The position numbers and the translations under genes are program-made. A stretch of 64,000 nucleotides of DNA, taken from Hofstenia miamia (Eukaryota; Xenacoelomorpha; Acoela). Below the pieces are notes generated by a model, which saw only the letters and a program-made list of their open reading frames with translations, was not told where the DNA came from and ran no database searches. Every line of letters begins with the position of its first letter. The first letter of the stretch is position 1. The stretch is taken from the NCBI GenBank assembly GCA_004352715.1, contig SCFE01000084.1, forward strand, positions 704,169 through 768,168. Direction: 5' to 3'. Below are positions 35,179 through 44,768 of the stretch, piece after piece.

Positions 35179-36329
35179 CAGGCTGTTCCGTTGGACCCAT
35201 GATTTCATTCGAATCCCATGATCATATGGGATTCCAATGGGATGCGTGGTGTCTCTTATACACATCTTTCCCATGGGGTTTGGTGGAAATACATGGGAAT
35301 TTATAGGAGTTTTATATAACTGTCTAATTTTTCAATAAATCTCTCGTTTTTCTAAGAAATAATGCTGCTAAGCTTCTTGTATTTCTTAAAAAAGCACCCA
35401 CCGCTGTAATTAATCGGGGTTACTCTACCAGTCAACATTACATTATTTGCAACTTGTTTACTCGCTTGCTTCAGACGCACATACGTCTATATTACAGGAC
35501 ATGACAATATAATTGTTCGAAACGAGGCAGGGTTGAGCAAAACAACAAATTGATTCTTATTCTATTCAGTTTCTAATATGATAAGACAAGCATATTAAAA
35601 ATAAATCATAAAAAAACTTTAAAAAATTCAAATATGCAATATAATCAAAGAAATAAAACAACAATATGCTAAAAAATTAGTAATGTACCAAACAGCCAAT
35701 TGAAAGTCAGCTTGAAAGCTTGTCTAACTTAATTTATCTTTCATCTCCCTCAACTTTCCAAATATTACTATTACGCACACCCATAGAGACTGAGATTGCA
35801 AAGTTTGAAATGACCAGAGCACATCTTAAGAATCTTGTATGCTTCTGGCGAAATGCTAAAGACTATCCACTACTTAGCCCTGTTGAAAATGCGTATTTTC
35901 AGTTGCTCTAAGTTCTGCAGTTGTTGAGAGGATGTTTTCTCAAGCTGGGCTCATACTTTCCAAGTTGCGGAAAGGCACGTTGCCTGAATCAATGCAATTT
36001 AAATAAAGTTCTGGAGTAAAGTAAAGCATCTAAGCCCGGAGCCAATCTCCATCGATATTGTGGACATTTTAACAGAAGACATTTCAACAATGCTGGATGA
36101 AAATGAAGATTCGGACTGATAAACTTATTAAACATTTCTATGTTCACTTAATTCTGTTTTTCAATTCACGTTTGCATCACAATTGTCTTTGTTAGGATTT
36201 TTCCAAGAATTATATTGTCCATGGGAATTGCCCTTCAAAATCTCGCGGGATTCCCATGGGAATCCTACTAAAATTCCTAAAGGGGTGTGATGGTATAGAA
36301 GCTAAAAATATGTCCCATGGAACACCCTG
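35179..36329 (+). mobile_element. hAT element A, 1151 bp, with 8-bp target duplication
   Basis: The left end is CAGGCTGTTCCGTTGGACCC (35179). The right end, read inward, is CAGGGTGTTCCATGGGACAT (36329). Both are flanked by cagattat (35171-35178 and 36330-36337), a perfect 8-bp target duplication as expected for hAT. The element interrupts a minus-strand LINE frame: the reading ...ETVDNL runs straight into IAGCGKLAK when it is left out. CCCATGGGA-type motifs are clustered under both ends (35215-35300, 36217-36265). Confidence 0.9.
35716..36120 (+). pseudogene. hAT transposase C-terminal remnant (element A)
   Basis: The frame at 35720-35911 contains TEIAKFEMTRAHLKNLVCFW followed by RNAKDYPLLSPV. 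A shifted frame then gives VERMFSQAGLILSKLRKG (about 35921-35974), the hAT dimerisation signature. Another frame ends DISTMLDENEDSD with a stop at about 36118-36120. The N-terminal two thirds of the transposase are absent. Confidence 0.75.
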
Positions 36330-36337
36330 CAGATTAT

Positions 36338-37130
36338 CTACTGTCTCCAGTACTTTCTTACATATCCTACGCTTATAACTTACCTCCACTCTTCTGTCTA
36401 CATGTTTTGTCACCCAGTTTGTCCTAATTGCTTGCTCCGGTGCCGCCATTATCAGTGCTTCTGTTTCTCTTTTTAATCCTGCCGTCTTTTGCAACTTTTT
36501 GCTCTTTTCTCTTTCACAGTTTTCTGTATTCCTTCAGTATTCTCCATGCATCACCTTCTTTCTATACCTTTTTTTGTTTCTCTGCTTTCACTCTTCTCTG
36601 CTATGCCTTTTCTCCCTCAGCCTCCGTTCTTATCTTCTTTAACTCCATAGTGACCTCCAGTAAGGTTGCTTTTCTACATATTCCTTTAGTCCTAGTGCTT
36701 CTGCTTCCAAAGCTTCCTTTCCTTCGTTTAGGTTGAAAGCCATCTCTGATGATAGTACCTACCTTGTCTATCTTCTTGAGCTCATTCTTTTTCCACCTAG
36801 CAATTCCTGCTGAGTATTGCAACACTGGAATTGCTCACGTATTAATTGCTTTTATGCTGTTCTACCCATTCAGTGATGACTTCTGTATTACTTTCCTTAC
36901 TCTCCTTTTGTATTCTTTTCCTAACCTCGTCCTCATTTTCTCATGATCTGTTCTATCTTTCCCTATCACTACTAAGTAGGTGTCACCCTCCTTGACTTCC
37001 TCAATCTTTTACCACTGCTCGTAATCAAACAACCTCTGCTAAGTGTCACTGTTGCATATTTTTCTAATCCAAACTCTAACCCAGACTCTGTCTGCTTGCT
37101 TCTGCATGAACTTCTTTGAATTAGCATACA
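36338..37130 (-). pseudogene. RLE-type LINE copy A, RT and Cys/His part
   Basis: On the minus strand from 37130 there are broken frames giving FGLEKYATVTLSRG, then EKMRTRLGKEYKRRVRKVIQ (about 36942-36885), SIKAINT, and IPVLQYSAGIARWKKNELKK (about 36836-36777). This is the thumb region of LINE reverse transcriptases. KTAGLKRETEALIMAAPEQA and RRICKKVLETVDNL (36494-36338) follow, leading into the Cys/His cluster that is completed on the other side of hAT-A. The 5' RT domains are missing. Confidence 0.75.
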
Positions 37131-37139
37131 TTATTATTA

Positions 37140-37572
37140 TTATTTCATTTCTTCTCACAGCTTTATGCTGGTATCCTTCTCAGCTCGGGGAACTCACCAG
37201 TTCCCAGAGAGTTTGAGAGCTTTCCTCAGGACTCTAGCTGTTCCTAACAATGCTGCCCACTTTGGTACTCCCAAATCCTCCAAGTATCTCTTATGCTTCT
37301 TACTCACTGCTCCTAGTGCTCCTACAACTACCGGGACTACTTCAACTTTCTTTAACTTCCACAGCCTTTCTATTTCCTCTGCCAACTCTCTATACTTGTC
37401 TATCTTCTCGTTCTCCTTGCTTTCTACATTCCTGTCCTTTGGTACTGCTATATCTATCACTGTTCCCAATCCCCCCCACTTCTATGTCTGGTCTCCATGA
37501 TTCTATTACCTTGCTTGTCTGGATGTTGGAGTCCCACAGTATGTTAACCTCATCATTCTCTATGACTGCCAC
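37140..37572 (-). pseudogene. RLE-type LINE copy B, endonuclease end
   Basis: Minus-strand frames read VIENDEVNILWDSNIQTSKV, ESWRPDIEV (the RPD..V block), then after a frameshift VIDIAVPKDRNVESKENEKI, LKKVEVVPVVVGALGAVSKK and LLGTARVLRKALKL (37469-37194). This is the C-terminus of the same LINE family as copy A, with the family's LLGTARVLRK signature intact. It ends near an (att)n run at 37129-37145 that could be its 3' tail. Copy A begins right after it in the same orientation. Confidence 0.75.
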
Positions 37573-37589
37573 TTTTCGATGACACGTGC

Positions 37590-38630
37590 TTCAATGTGTT
37601 TGCTGATTTGGTAATTATGGTTAAATTAAGTTTGTTAAATCAAGTGAGTACACGTTGGAAAGGCCAAAATTTGTGTGAGTCTGTAGATGTGGCTTGGTAC
37701 ATTCTGCATACTTGTAACTCAAAAAACAAACTTGGTACATGGTGACGGCCACAGCCTACTAATAAATAAATATTTATTAGTAGGCTGTGTGGCGGATTAT
37801 GCTTGAGGATTTGCTTTAATCAATAGGACTAATATTTTGTTATTTAAAAATTCCAAATTTGACCTTATAAAATTGATATTAGTTACCTAAAAAACCCATT
37901 TTTTACATTTCTTTTTACCTCAAAATTTGAAATTGGTTGGGCCTAAATTTTTCTTAGGTATTTATTTCAACACTAGAAAGCTATAATTAAAAACAAAAAC
38001 ACCATGGCGATAATCATTACATATTTTTCCGATTTCCTATATGCAAGGGAATTGCTTTCTAAATTTTGATATATTGACTGACGTTTGACCAAGTTATTAC
38101 AAATATGCACGAATTTTTCCTGAGCTTTAGGGTATGACAAAGAAAATTGAATTTTTAAGTGCTCCATAGAACAATGTTTAATATGAAAAGGCAAGAGGCA
38201 GAAAAAACCCCACCGAAATGCTGCACGTCATCAGTTTATTAATACTGCAATGGACATTTCGAGCTTGAGTACAAATAAAAGAATTTAAATTTCATGGTCA
38301 TGCTATTGCTAGAAGAAGTGCATGCATCTTAACGCGAATGAAAGTCCACAATTGTAAATCTGATTTTTTAAGAAATTATCTGTATAAATAGCTTGTTTGG
38401 TGAAAGCATTTATGACAAAATTTTGTTCGCTACTCAACCATATAATTGTTATTGAATGATTAATAGACAATTTTTATTAAGAAATTTCCTGAGTTTTTCA
38501 AAGTGCTATATTGTAAACCTCGTACAGAAACACTTCAAGTTTTTATTTTATATACTGCAAATGTTCACCGTCGAGCTTGCATGCAATACATATACTCTCT
38601 AATAAAATTAAATTCCGATCATTTTTTTTA
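37590..38630. other. Intergenic with a perfect palindrome, no gene seen
   Basis: AT-rich. Apart from the palindrome at 37750-37789, no structure stands out. A 73-residue minus-strand frame at 37973-38194 has no recognised motif. Confidence 0.4.
37750..37789. repeat. Perfect 19-bp inverted repeat with 2-nt spacer
   Basis: The left arm cacagcctactaataaata (37750-37768) and its exact reverse complement (37771-37789) are separated by aa. It is close to a perfect 40-bp palindrome. Confidence 0.85.
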
Positions 38631-38633
38631 GGC

Positions 38634-38681
38634 AAGAAACCGCGGGCATAGGTTTCTGCATAGCTATACCGCCGAGCCCTA
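38634..38681. mobile_element. hAT-type terminal fragment
   Basis: The plus strand ends in ctataccgccgagccct at 38680, almost the same as the 5' end of hAT copy 2 at 21225 (ggtataaaccgccgagccct), with a further 'gaaaccgcgg' patch inside. It is a second, solo end of the same family; no transposase is attached. Confidence 0.6.
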
Positions 38682-38689
38682 CTTAGCAG

Positions 38690-39837
38690 TTTCAACCAAG
38701 CCAATTATTGCACGTGTCTGAAATGAATATTGATTTCTGTTCACAATATAGCAAATTTGATGAACGGCTAAATCCGTTAAGTAATCAAGTAGACTGGGAA
38801 TAACATGGGACTAGGACCAGAAATGATAAACCTGGAGCTATTAAGTTCAGAATGTTACTCATAAATTTTCCAATTTTGATCAAAATAGAAGTCATGTTGT
38901 AGGACCAATAGAACTATTGGAGCAGAAAATTTCATGGAATTAGGATGGATACAAATCCAATGAGACTGTATCCAGTAAAATTATGCTTGCGCAGTACCCT
39001 AACCCCTAGCTCTAATAATTATGGAAAGTTGTGGAAATCAATGGAAAAGTATGGAAATGATTTTAAGATAGTTGTGGAAATGCAATGGAAATGGAAGGAA
39101 ATCGCATTTCCACATGCAAGCCTGTGAAAAAAAAAATTGAATCACTGATGAATTTGTCCCATTTGACTTGAAAAAAGATGCGTCTTTACAACCTTTTTAA
39201 GCAATCCAAGATGATCAATACTAGGAACGTCATGAGGTAGCACCTTGAACACGGTTGTTCCACCAACACCAAACGGACTTCTCGTGGATAATTTTTCTGC
39301 ATGCTGCAGTAGAAATCAGATAGCTATATTAATGAGTTCTACAAACTTATTTTGGAATAATTAAATTTCTCGGATACAATGGCCCTACCCCACGAAGCAA
39401 ACATAGTTGTACATAATTCTTTCCTTACTTTTGTGCCCATGCAGACACAACAATGAAGGTGTGGCATGAGTAAAACTTGACAATTTGTAATTTATCAATA
39501 AATAATTATGAAAAACTAATTTTTTATCATTTTTGAATAAATTTTCAATTTTGAATAGCATGCCTGCGTGGGACAATTAATTCTATAGCATTTAATTACA
39601 GCAAATTTTCAATCTATTTTTGCATTCAAAAAACACAATTTTTTGTCAGGCCATTAAGAATTATTGAGATTCTTCTGAATTTACTCTAAATCTCATTCAT
39701 GCCAAAGTTCCGAATGTACAGTTTAATATTTCGCTAATACAATTGTCCTAAAATTAGTAATTGGCATAGAAAATATTTCAACTACAATGAAGCAATTTCC
39801 AGATTGCAGGGGAAATATTTACTTTGTATATATATAT
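38690..39837. other. Intergenic, no gene seen
   Basis: 39018-39110 is rich in repeated 'tggaaa' words and closes with catttccacatgcaagcctg at 39122, which resembles a hAT end of the CAGGCTTGC type. No partner was found. Confidence 0.4.
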
Positions 39838-39976
39838 NNNNNNNNNNNNNNNNNNNNNNNNNNNNNNNNNNNNNNNNNNNNNNNNNNNNNNNNNNNNNNN
39901 NNNNNNNNNNNNNNNNNNNNNNNNNNNNNNNNNNNNNNNNNNNNNNNNNNNNNNNNNNNNNNNNNNNNNNNNNNNN
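39838..39976. other. Assembly gap (139 N) in a TA microsatellite
   Basis: TA dinucleotide runs lie on both sides (39826-39837 and 39977-40006), so the missing sequence is probably microsatellite. Confidence 0.95.
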
Positions 39977-40009
<33 letters not shown>

Positions 40010-40010
<1 letters not shown>

Positions 40011-40335
40011 AGTCACCTAAATTATGAAAATCTATTGATTACGGACATAAAAGGCGCTGTTCTAAGAAACCTAAAATCCAATTTAGAATATGCACTAAAT
40101 GTTTTAAAAAAGTATTTTGCAGGCATAGGTAGTGCATTTACAGATTAATCCCTTTCGAAAGGCAGCTCGTCATTTTCAACACTATGCTAAATTTTATTTA
40201 TTGGCATTATTTCTGATAAAAGCACTTTGCTTGCATACACGATAAAGGAAGATTTTGAAAGATCATTCATTAATGCTGCTATTTGAACTTGGAATTCATT
40301 GCATAAAGAGATAATGAACATTGAAAAATATAGCA
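40010..40335 (+). pseudogene. LINE RT fragment
   Basis: The plus frame reads LLITDIKGAVLRNLKSNLEY and then ALNVLKKYFAGIGSA (40036-40140), which resembles the helix after the YADD motif of LINE RTs. After a stop, RSFINAAI-stop-TWNSLHKEI (about 40260-40315) resembles the LINE C-terminal 'LWNSLP.EI' motif. The piece is too short to assign a clade. Confidence 0.45.
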
Positions 40336-40339
40336 AAAG

Positions 40340-42546
40340 TATATAGCGGTCAAAGCATGGCTAGGATTAAAAATTCTGCAATAATGATCTCGGCCTTGAA
40401 ATCTTTTGTAGTGCATCGCTAGCTGGTAGACTCACTATAAGGATAGTTTTTCGATTATCTGGCTGCAATGCCAATCTCCCATTTCTCCGCCAATATGATA
40501 TATCTAACTTTGCAGAGCGTAAGTTATAAATGTAGAGTTTTTTTACAGTGTTGTCAAGTCCAGAACTACCCACTACATAATGCGCGAAATTCTAAATTTC
40601 ACAGTTTGTGCGATTTTATACTTATTAACCTAAAGCCAGATCTCATAGATATATAACATTTGGATTATCGTGCCCATTTTCCATAGGACTGCACTCAGTG
40701 CGAGACAGATAATCGAGGATGCACTATATTTGTAATTATGTTGGTATAATATATGACGCCATTCAGATAAATAGTTTTTATTTGAATAGAAAATAGCGTA
40801 TCCTCTTTTATTTAGCAAACAAAAATGGAATATTTTCAAATATTTTTTCAAGAAGATTATCTCAATTATATCTACAAAACAATTTTCTTTGAAATTTGAT
40901 TCACCTTAAAATGTTCCAATTTGGACTGCTTAAACATTCAACACTCCCTTTTAAATAACCAATAGAAATTTTCAGTTAAGCATCCGTGAATCAATCAAAA
41001 GTTGCAAAACGCCCAGGAGGAGACCGTACGGCTACAGCCCGTATTTTTGCAGGCCTTACCGGCCTCAAATAAAAAAGAATTAAGTTATTTCGGAATCATG
41101 CAGCCTTTCATAAACTAAACCATATAAATATGAGCCATTTGATAGGAAAATGTCCCTTAAGATGAAAAGCACGAATATTAGTTATGCGCAAAAACAGTTT
41201 ATAACCCAATTTTTGACCAAATTGAGTTTACTTCACTTTTGAAGAGGCACACTTTTGTTTAATCTTATGCTAACACAGAATTCAGTTATAGTGATCTTTT
41301 AATAGAATAATTGCTCATTTTAATGAATTGTGCATGTCAAGTAACTACAGCGAAGTCATTTTTTTTATATATATATATATATATATTGTGTATCTCTGAC
41401 TTTATGAATAGAAAAAAAGTGTTTTGGTACAAATATTTGACTTTTTATGTCCTACATAACCTATAATAGACATTTAACAATAACATTAGTACATAAAACC
41501 AATATTAATAAAATTTACACTAAGGACCTTTTTCGATCTATACCAAACTAAAAGGATCAGACAAAAAAAAAAAAAAAATTACATCTACTCAAGTCAATAA
41601 TTACATAGACCTCGAGTCTGTAAAGTCAAATTGGTGTGAGCTTTTTTTGAATTTCCAGTGGGAAAAATGTTTGCTGGGTTTCTATTCGTATGAGCATTAA
41701 AAATAAAATTTTACCTTTAGTTTTTCTTATTCAGATAATTCTAGATGGAAATCTGTTAAACTGTTTTCTAATTTCTGTTTAGTGAATTTCTTAAACTTAA
41801 GAATTGATCACAACTGATTGCAATGCATATGCATAAAGCCATACCGAGCTGCAGATATTCTGCTTGGTTGCAATTTGCCCTATTGCTGAGAAGTTAAAAT
41901 ATTTTCTAGAAAAGTAGATAATATATTGAAATTTCAGACGCAGGCAATGACATTTCTTTTCTAACATTTAAGATTTTCGCCGTTTTATATTTTAACCAGT
42001 AGTTTTAATTTGATAGTAACTGGTTCTGCACAGGCATTTATAAATGCTAAAGGTGATTTTTGCTTTAAAAAATGCGAAAAATTCGTACCCCAGTTACAAA
42101 TAAAAAAGTGTTTGACTACTTATTATAATGTTAAATTAAGAAAGTAAGACCATTATCTTTGTTTTCAGCCAAATCCAACAGTATTTTAGTTTTATTTAAA
42201 AAATATTTTTCAAAACCACACAACTATATTATTCAAATTCCATATTTGATGAAAGTTAACACTATAAAATATATTCTAGTATATCGCATACAATTTAAAT
42301 TGGAAAACGTTTTTACAAAACTATATAAATTCAATATAATTTGAAATTTTACACAACCTTATGAAGCATTTCCCTTCGGAAAATATTTTGGACCAAATAC
42401 TTTTAATGAAATTCTATTGAATATCCCAAATCTGAATTTGTTTTGCAAGCATGAACTTTAAAATTTGTTCTTCACAAGACGTAGTTACAGAGTGACAATA
42501 TATGTTTAGCCTTGAGTCTAAACAAATCCGATCAGAATATTAACTA
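40340..42546. other. Intergenic, no gene seen
   Basis: AT-rich with a TA microsatellite at 41367-41386 and an A15 run at 41564-41578. Overlapping short frames at 40367-40656 have no motif. A GC-richer patch occurs at 41012-41065. Confidence 0.4.
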
Positions 42547-43137
42547 CAGGGTGTAACAAAAGTAACCAGACGCTTGCAAAATGAAAGCAAGAACTGTAGT
42601 TACGTAGCTAAACATCAATGGATGGAAATTTAACTGTGATGGTTCGCCTTGCTGCAACAGCGATGTTATATGTTTAATCGATTTGGGGTTCAGATTTTTC
42701 ATTCAAAATTTTTGAAATCGTCATTCCTATTGATCGTTACTCAAGGATGATGATCAGAGACTGACTTGAGTGATAAAGGCTTACTTACTAAAGATAAAAG
42801 TTTATGGTAGAAACCCACACACTATGGACGATCTGAAGAATGCTATTACCGATGAAATTCGTGCCATAGCATTAGATTTGGTGAACAAGGTGTGCCGGTC
42901 TGTTCGTGACTGGATTTGCAAATGTATTGAACATGATGGTCATCATTTTGAACATTCTCTATGAACACTTTCTTCTTTTATGATTAATCTTTTTGGACAT
43001 TATGACCTCAGTAAGTTGTTTTAGATTCGCTACATTGTATATTTTACTATGAATGATTCGTTTTTTTATTCCTACTCTTATGAATAAAGTTAGATTTCTT
43101 GTAAAATGAAGCGTCTGGTTACTTTTGTTACACCCTG
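42547..43137 (+). mobile_element. Internally deleted mariner element, 591 bp
   Basis: Perfect 29-bp inverted ends: 42547-42575 begins CAGGGTGTAACAAAAGTAAC, and 43109-43137 is its exact reverse complement. TA lies immediately outside both ends (42545-42546, 43138-43139), the mariner target duplication. The interior keeps only the C-terminal part of the transposase. Intact ends with a reduced interior fit a non-autonomous copy that could be moved by a related full element. Confidence 0.92.
42770..42964 (+). pseudogene. Mariner transposase C-terminal fragment
   Basis: A 64-residue frame (RNPHTMDDLKNAITDEIRAI, then NKVCRSVRDWICKCIEHDG and HHFEH). This is the usual C-terminal tail of mariner-type DD(34)D transposases: HTxxDLKxxI..EI..I ... 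C....GGHFEH. The DNA-binding and catalytic domains are deleted, so it is inactive. Confidence 0.88.
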
Positions 43138-43514
43138 TATATCTAAAGGGTTGGATTTCTCTCCAATCACATGATGACCTGATACGGGTCGAGTTTAATA
43201 GGATACCCGATGTCACTCTCTAATTGTAGGCCTATAAATATCTCTGAAAATTGTGTCTTGAAAAGCAGTGCTTTCTATTTTCTAATAAAAAGAAGAGTAC
43301 TTGTTTCAGAATGCATAGAGCGAACTCAAGTTTCAAATAAACATTAACAAATTATGTATAAATGACATTTCAAATTGTCTATACTATCTGACTGTTGTTC
43401 TTTAAATAGTCTTGTGACTTGAAGGCCATTTTGTTTGCAATATCTGTACTTTGCAATGCAATGGGTGGAGTCTAAAATATAATATATGGAATTTATATAT
43501 ATATATATATATAT
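43138..43514. other. Intergenic, no gene seen
   Basis: Contains tacgggtcgagtttaatagg with atacccgat (43175-43213), a short inverted GC patch similar in wording to 48465-48485. It ends in a TA run at the gap. Confidence 0.4.
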
Positions 43515-43659
43515 NNNNNNNNNNNNNNNNNNNNNNNNNNNNNNNNNNNNNNNNNNNNNNNNNNNNNNNNNNNNNNNNNNNNNNNNNNNNNNNNNNNNNN
43601 NNNNNNNNNNNNNNNNNNNNNNNNNNNNNNNNNNNNNNNNNNNNNNNNNNNNNNNNNNN
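43515..43659. other. Assembly gap (145 N)
   Basis: Preceded by a TA microsatellite (43494-43514). Confidence 0.95.
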
Positions 43660-43834
43660 TCAAAAGTTGCAGAACAAGTTAAAAAAAGTCATAGAAAAAT
43701 ATTATATTTATAATACAGTATCTGAGTTATATCTAAATATATGGAGGTAAATTAGGGTTAAACAGTAATTTGCCTATTAAATCCTGAGATATAGATGCAT
43801 CTATTGGTGAACGTGCTCGAATGTAGTGTTGTAA

Positions 43835-44211
43835 ATTTGTGTTAATATTTTTGTGTCTGAAGTGGTTGCCACTTTTTCATTTAAATTTCCAATTTTCTAT
43901 GTGATCTTTTCTATTCAGGTAATCTTTCATAAGTAGGCGAACTTTGAGTTTATTCAGTCCAACTCTCCAATCCAACACTTGTTTTATCGTTGTTTATCGT
44001 TCAAATTTGGACAAGACCAGTGGCCTTCCTGGTTTAGTGTGTGGTTTCCCTTGATGAAGTTATGAAGCTTTACATGACAAATACAATGCTTCGTAGTTGC
44101 TGCTCGCAGATACACCTCATTTGCGACGTCTTAGTCAGCTTCTCCAATTGCTTGTTGGTCATAACTTCTATATGTGCGCTTACCGTTGTTTTTCACGTAC
44201 GTTCGTTGCAT
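43835..44211 (-). pseudogene. Pogo-like transposase DNA-binding region, decayed
   Basis: The minus strand from an ATG at 44211 reads MQRTYVKNNGKRTYRSYDQQ, then AIGEAD-stop-DVANEVYLRAAA, TLHN/KLHNFIKGN, and after a frameshift TKPGRPLVLS (about 44040-44010). This is the layout of the pipsqueak-type helix-turn-helix at the start of pogo/Tigger transposases. It continues as GLNKLKVRLLMKDYLNRK (about 43940-43885) and a broken FK..SG segment, similar to the CENP-B-type second HTH. No catalytic domain is visible before the gap at 43659. Confidence 0.6.
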
Positions 44212-44717
44212 GTGATGACTTCGAATGAATATCATACACAGAGAGGTGCTGCGATTATCGATTATGCTATCGTCACATAGCTAGACAGAAGAAGCAGTGT
44301 ATTGCTATGTGACTCATTTCGGTGTGCTGTGCTGATAAACTTAAATCATAGATATCCTAATAAATACAGTGATTCACGAGGCAGCCAAGCAATTTTAGAA
44401 AAATTTGCATTGTTAAAACTTCTTCAAAAGTACTGTATATATAAGCTTTCTTTTAGCATACAGTTTTAAGCATTTTTGACAAATAGCTATAGTATTGCAG
44501 CAACACTATAAACAACTTGCGCATGATTAAATAACGAAATAGCAATATAAAATTACTCTCCGTGGGAAGCTGAAATTTCTTCCAATAAAATTTATCCATC
44601 ATACGACTAGAAAGAGAATTCATTTCTGCGAAAGAGCGTAACAGAATTTCATAGAATTCTAACGCTTAGAAGACTTTTCTATAGTAATCCTTGGAAAATC
44701 ATAATTACATATATACT
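44212..44717. other. Intergenic, no gene seen
   Basis: Possible 5' part of the pogo-like element, but no terminal repeat was recognised. Confidence 0.35.
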
Positions 44718-44724
44718 GTATATA

Positions 44725-44768
<44 letters not shown>
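44718..44768. repeat. (AT)n-(TAA)n compound microsatellite
   Basis: A TA run (44718-44741) passes directly into TAA triplets (to 44768). Confidence 0.9.

Noticed and set aside
34689-35306. 205-residue plus-strand frame
   Set aside because: It is antisense to the restriction-like-endonuclease LINE fragment (minus strand) and crosses a hAT boundary at 35179, so it cannot be a gene.
36428-36736. Plus-strand hydrophobic frame of 102 residues
   Set aside because: It is antisense to the RT/Cys-His part of LINE copy A; the hydrophobicity comes from reading lysine/glutamate-rich codons backwards.
39018-39131. Possible hAT end (catttccacatgcaagcctg) with tggaaa-rich sub-terminal sequence
   Set aside because: No inverted partner or octamer duplication was found within several kb, so it is recorded only as a resemblance.
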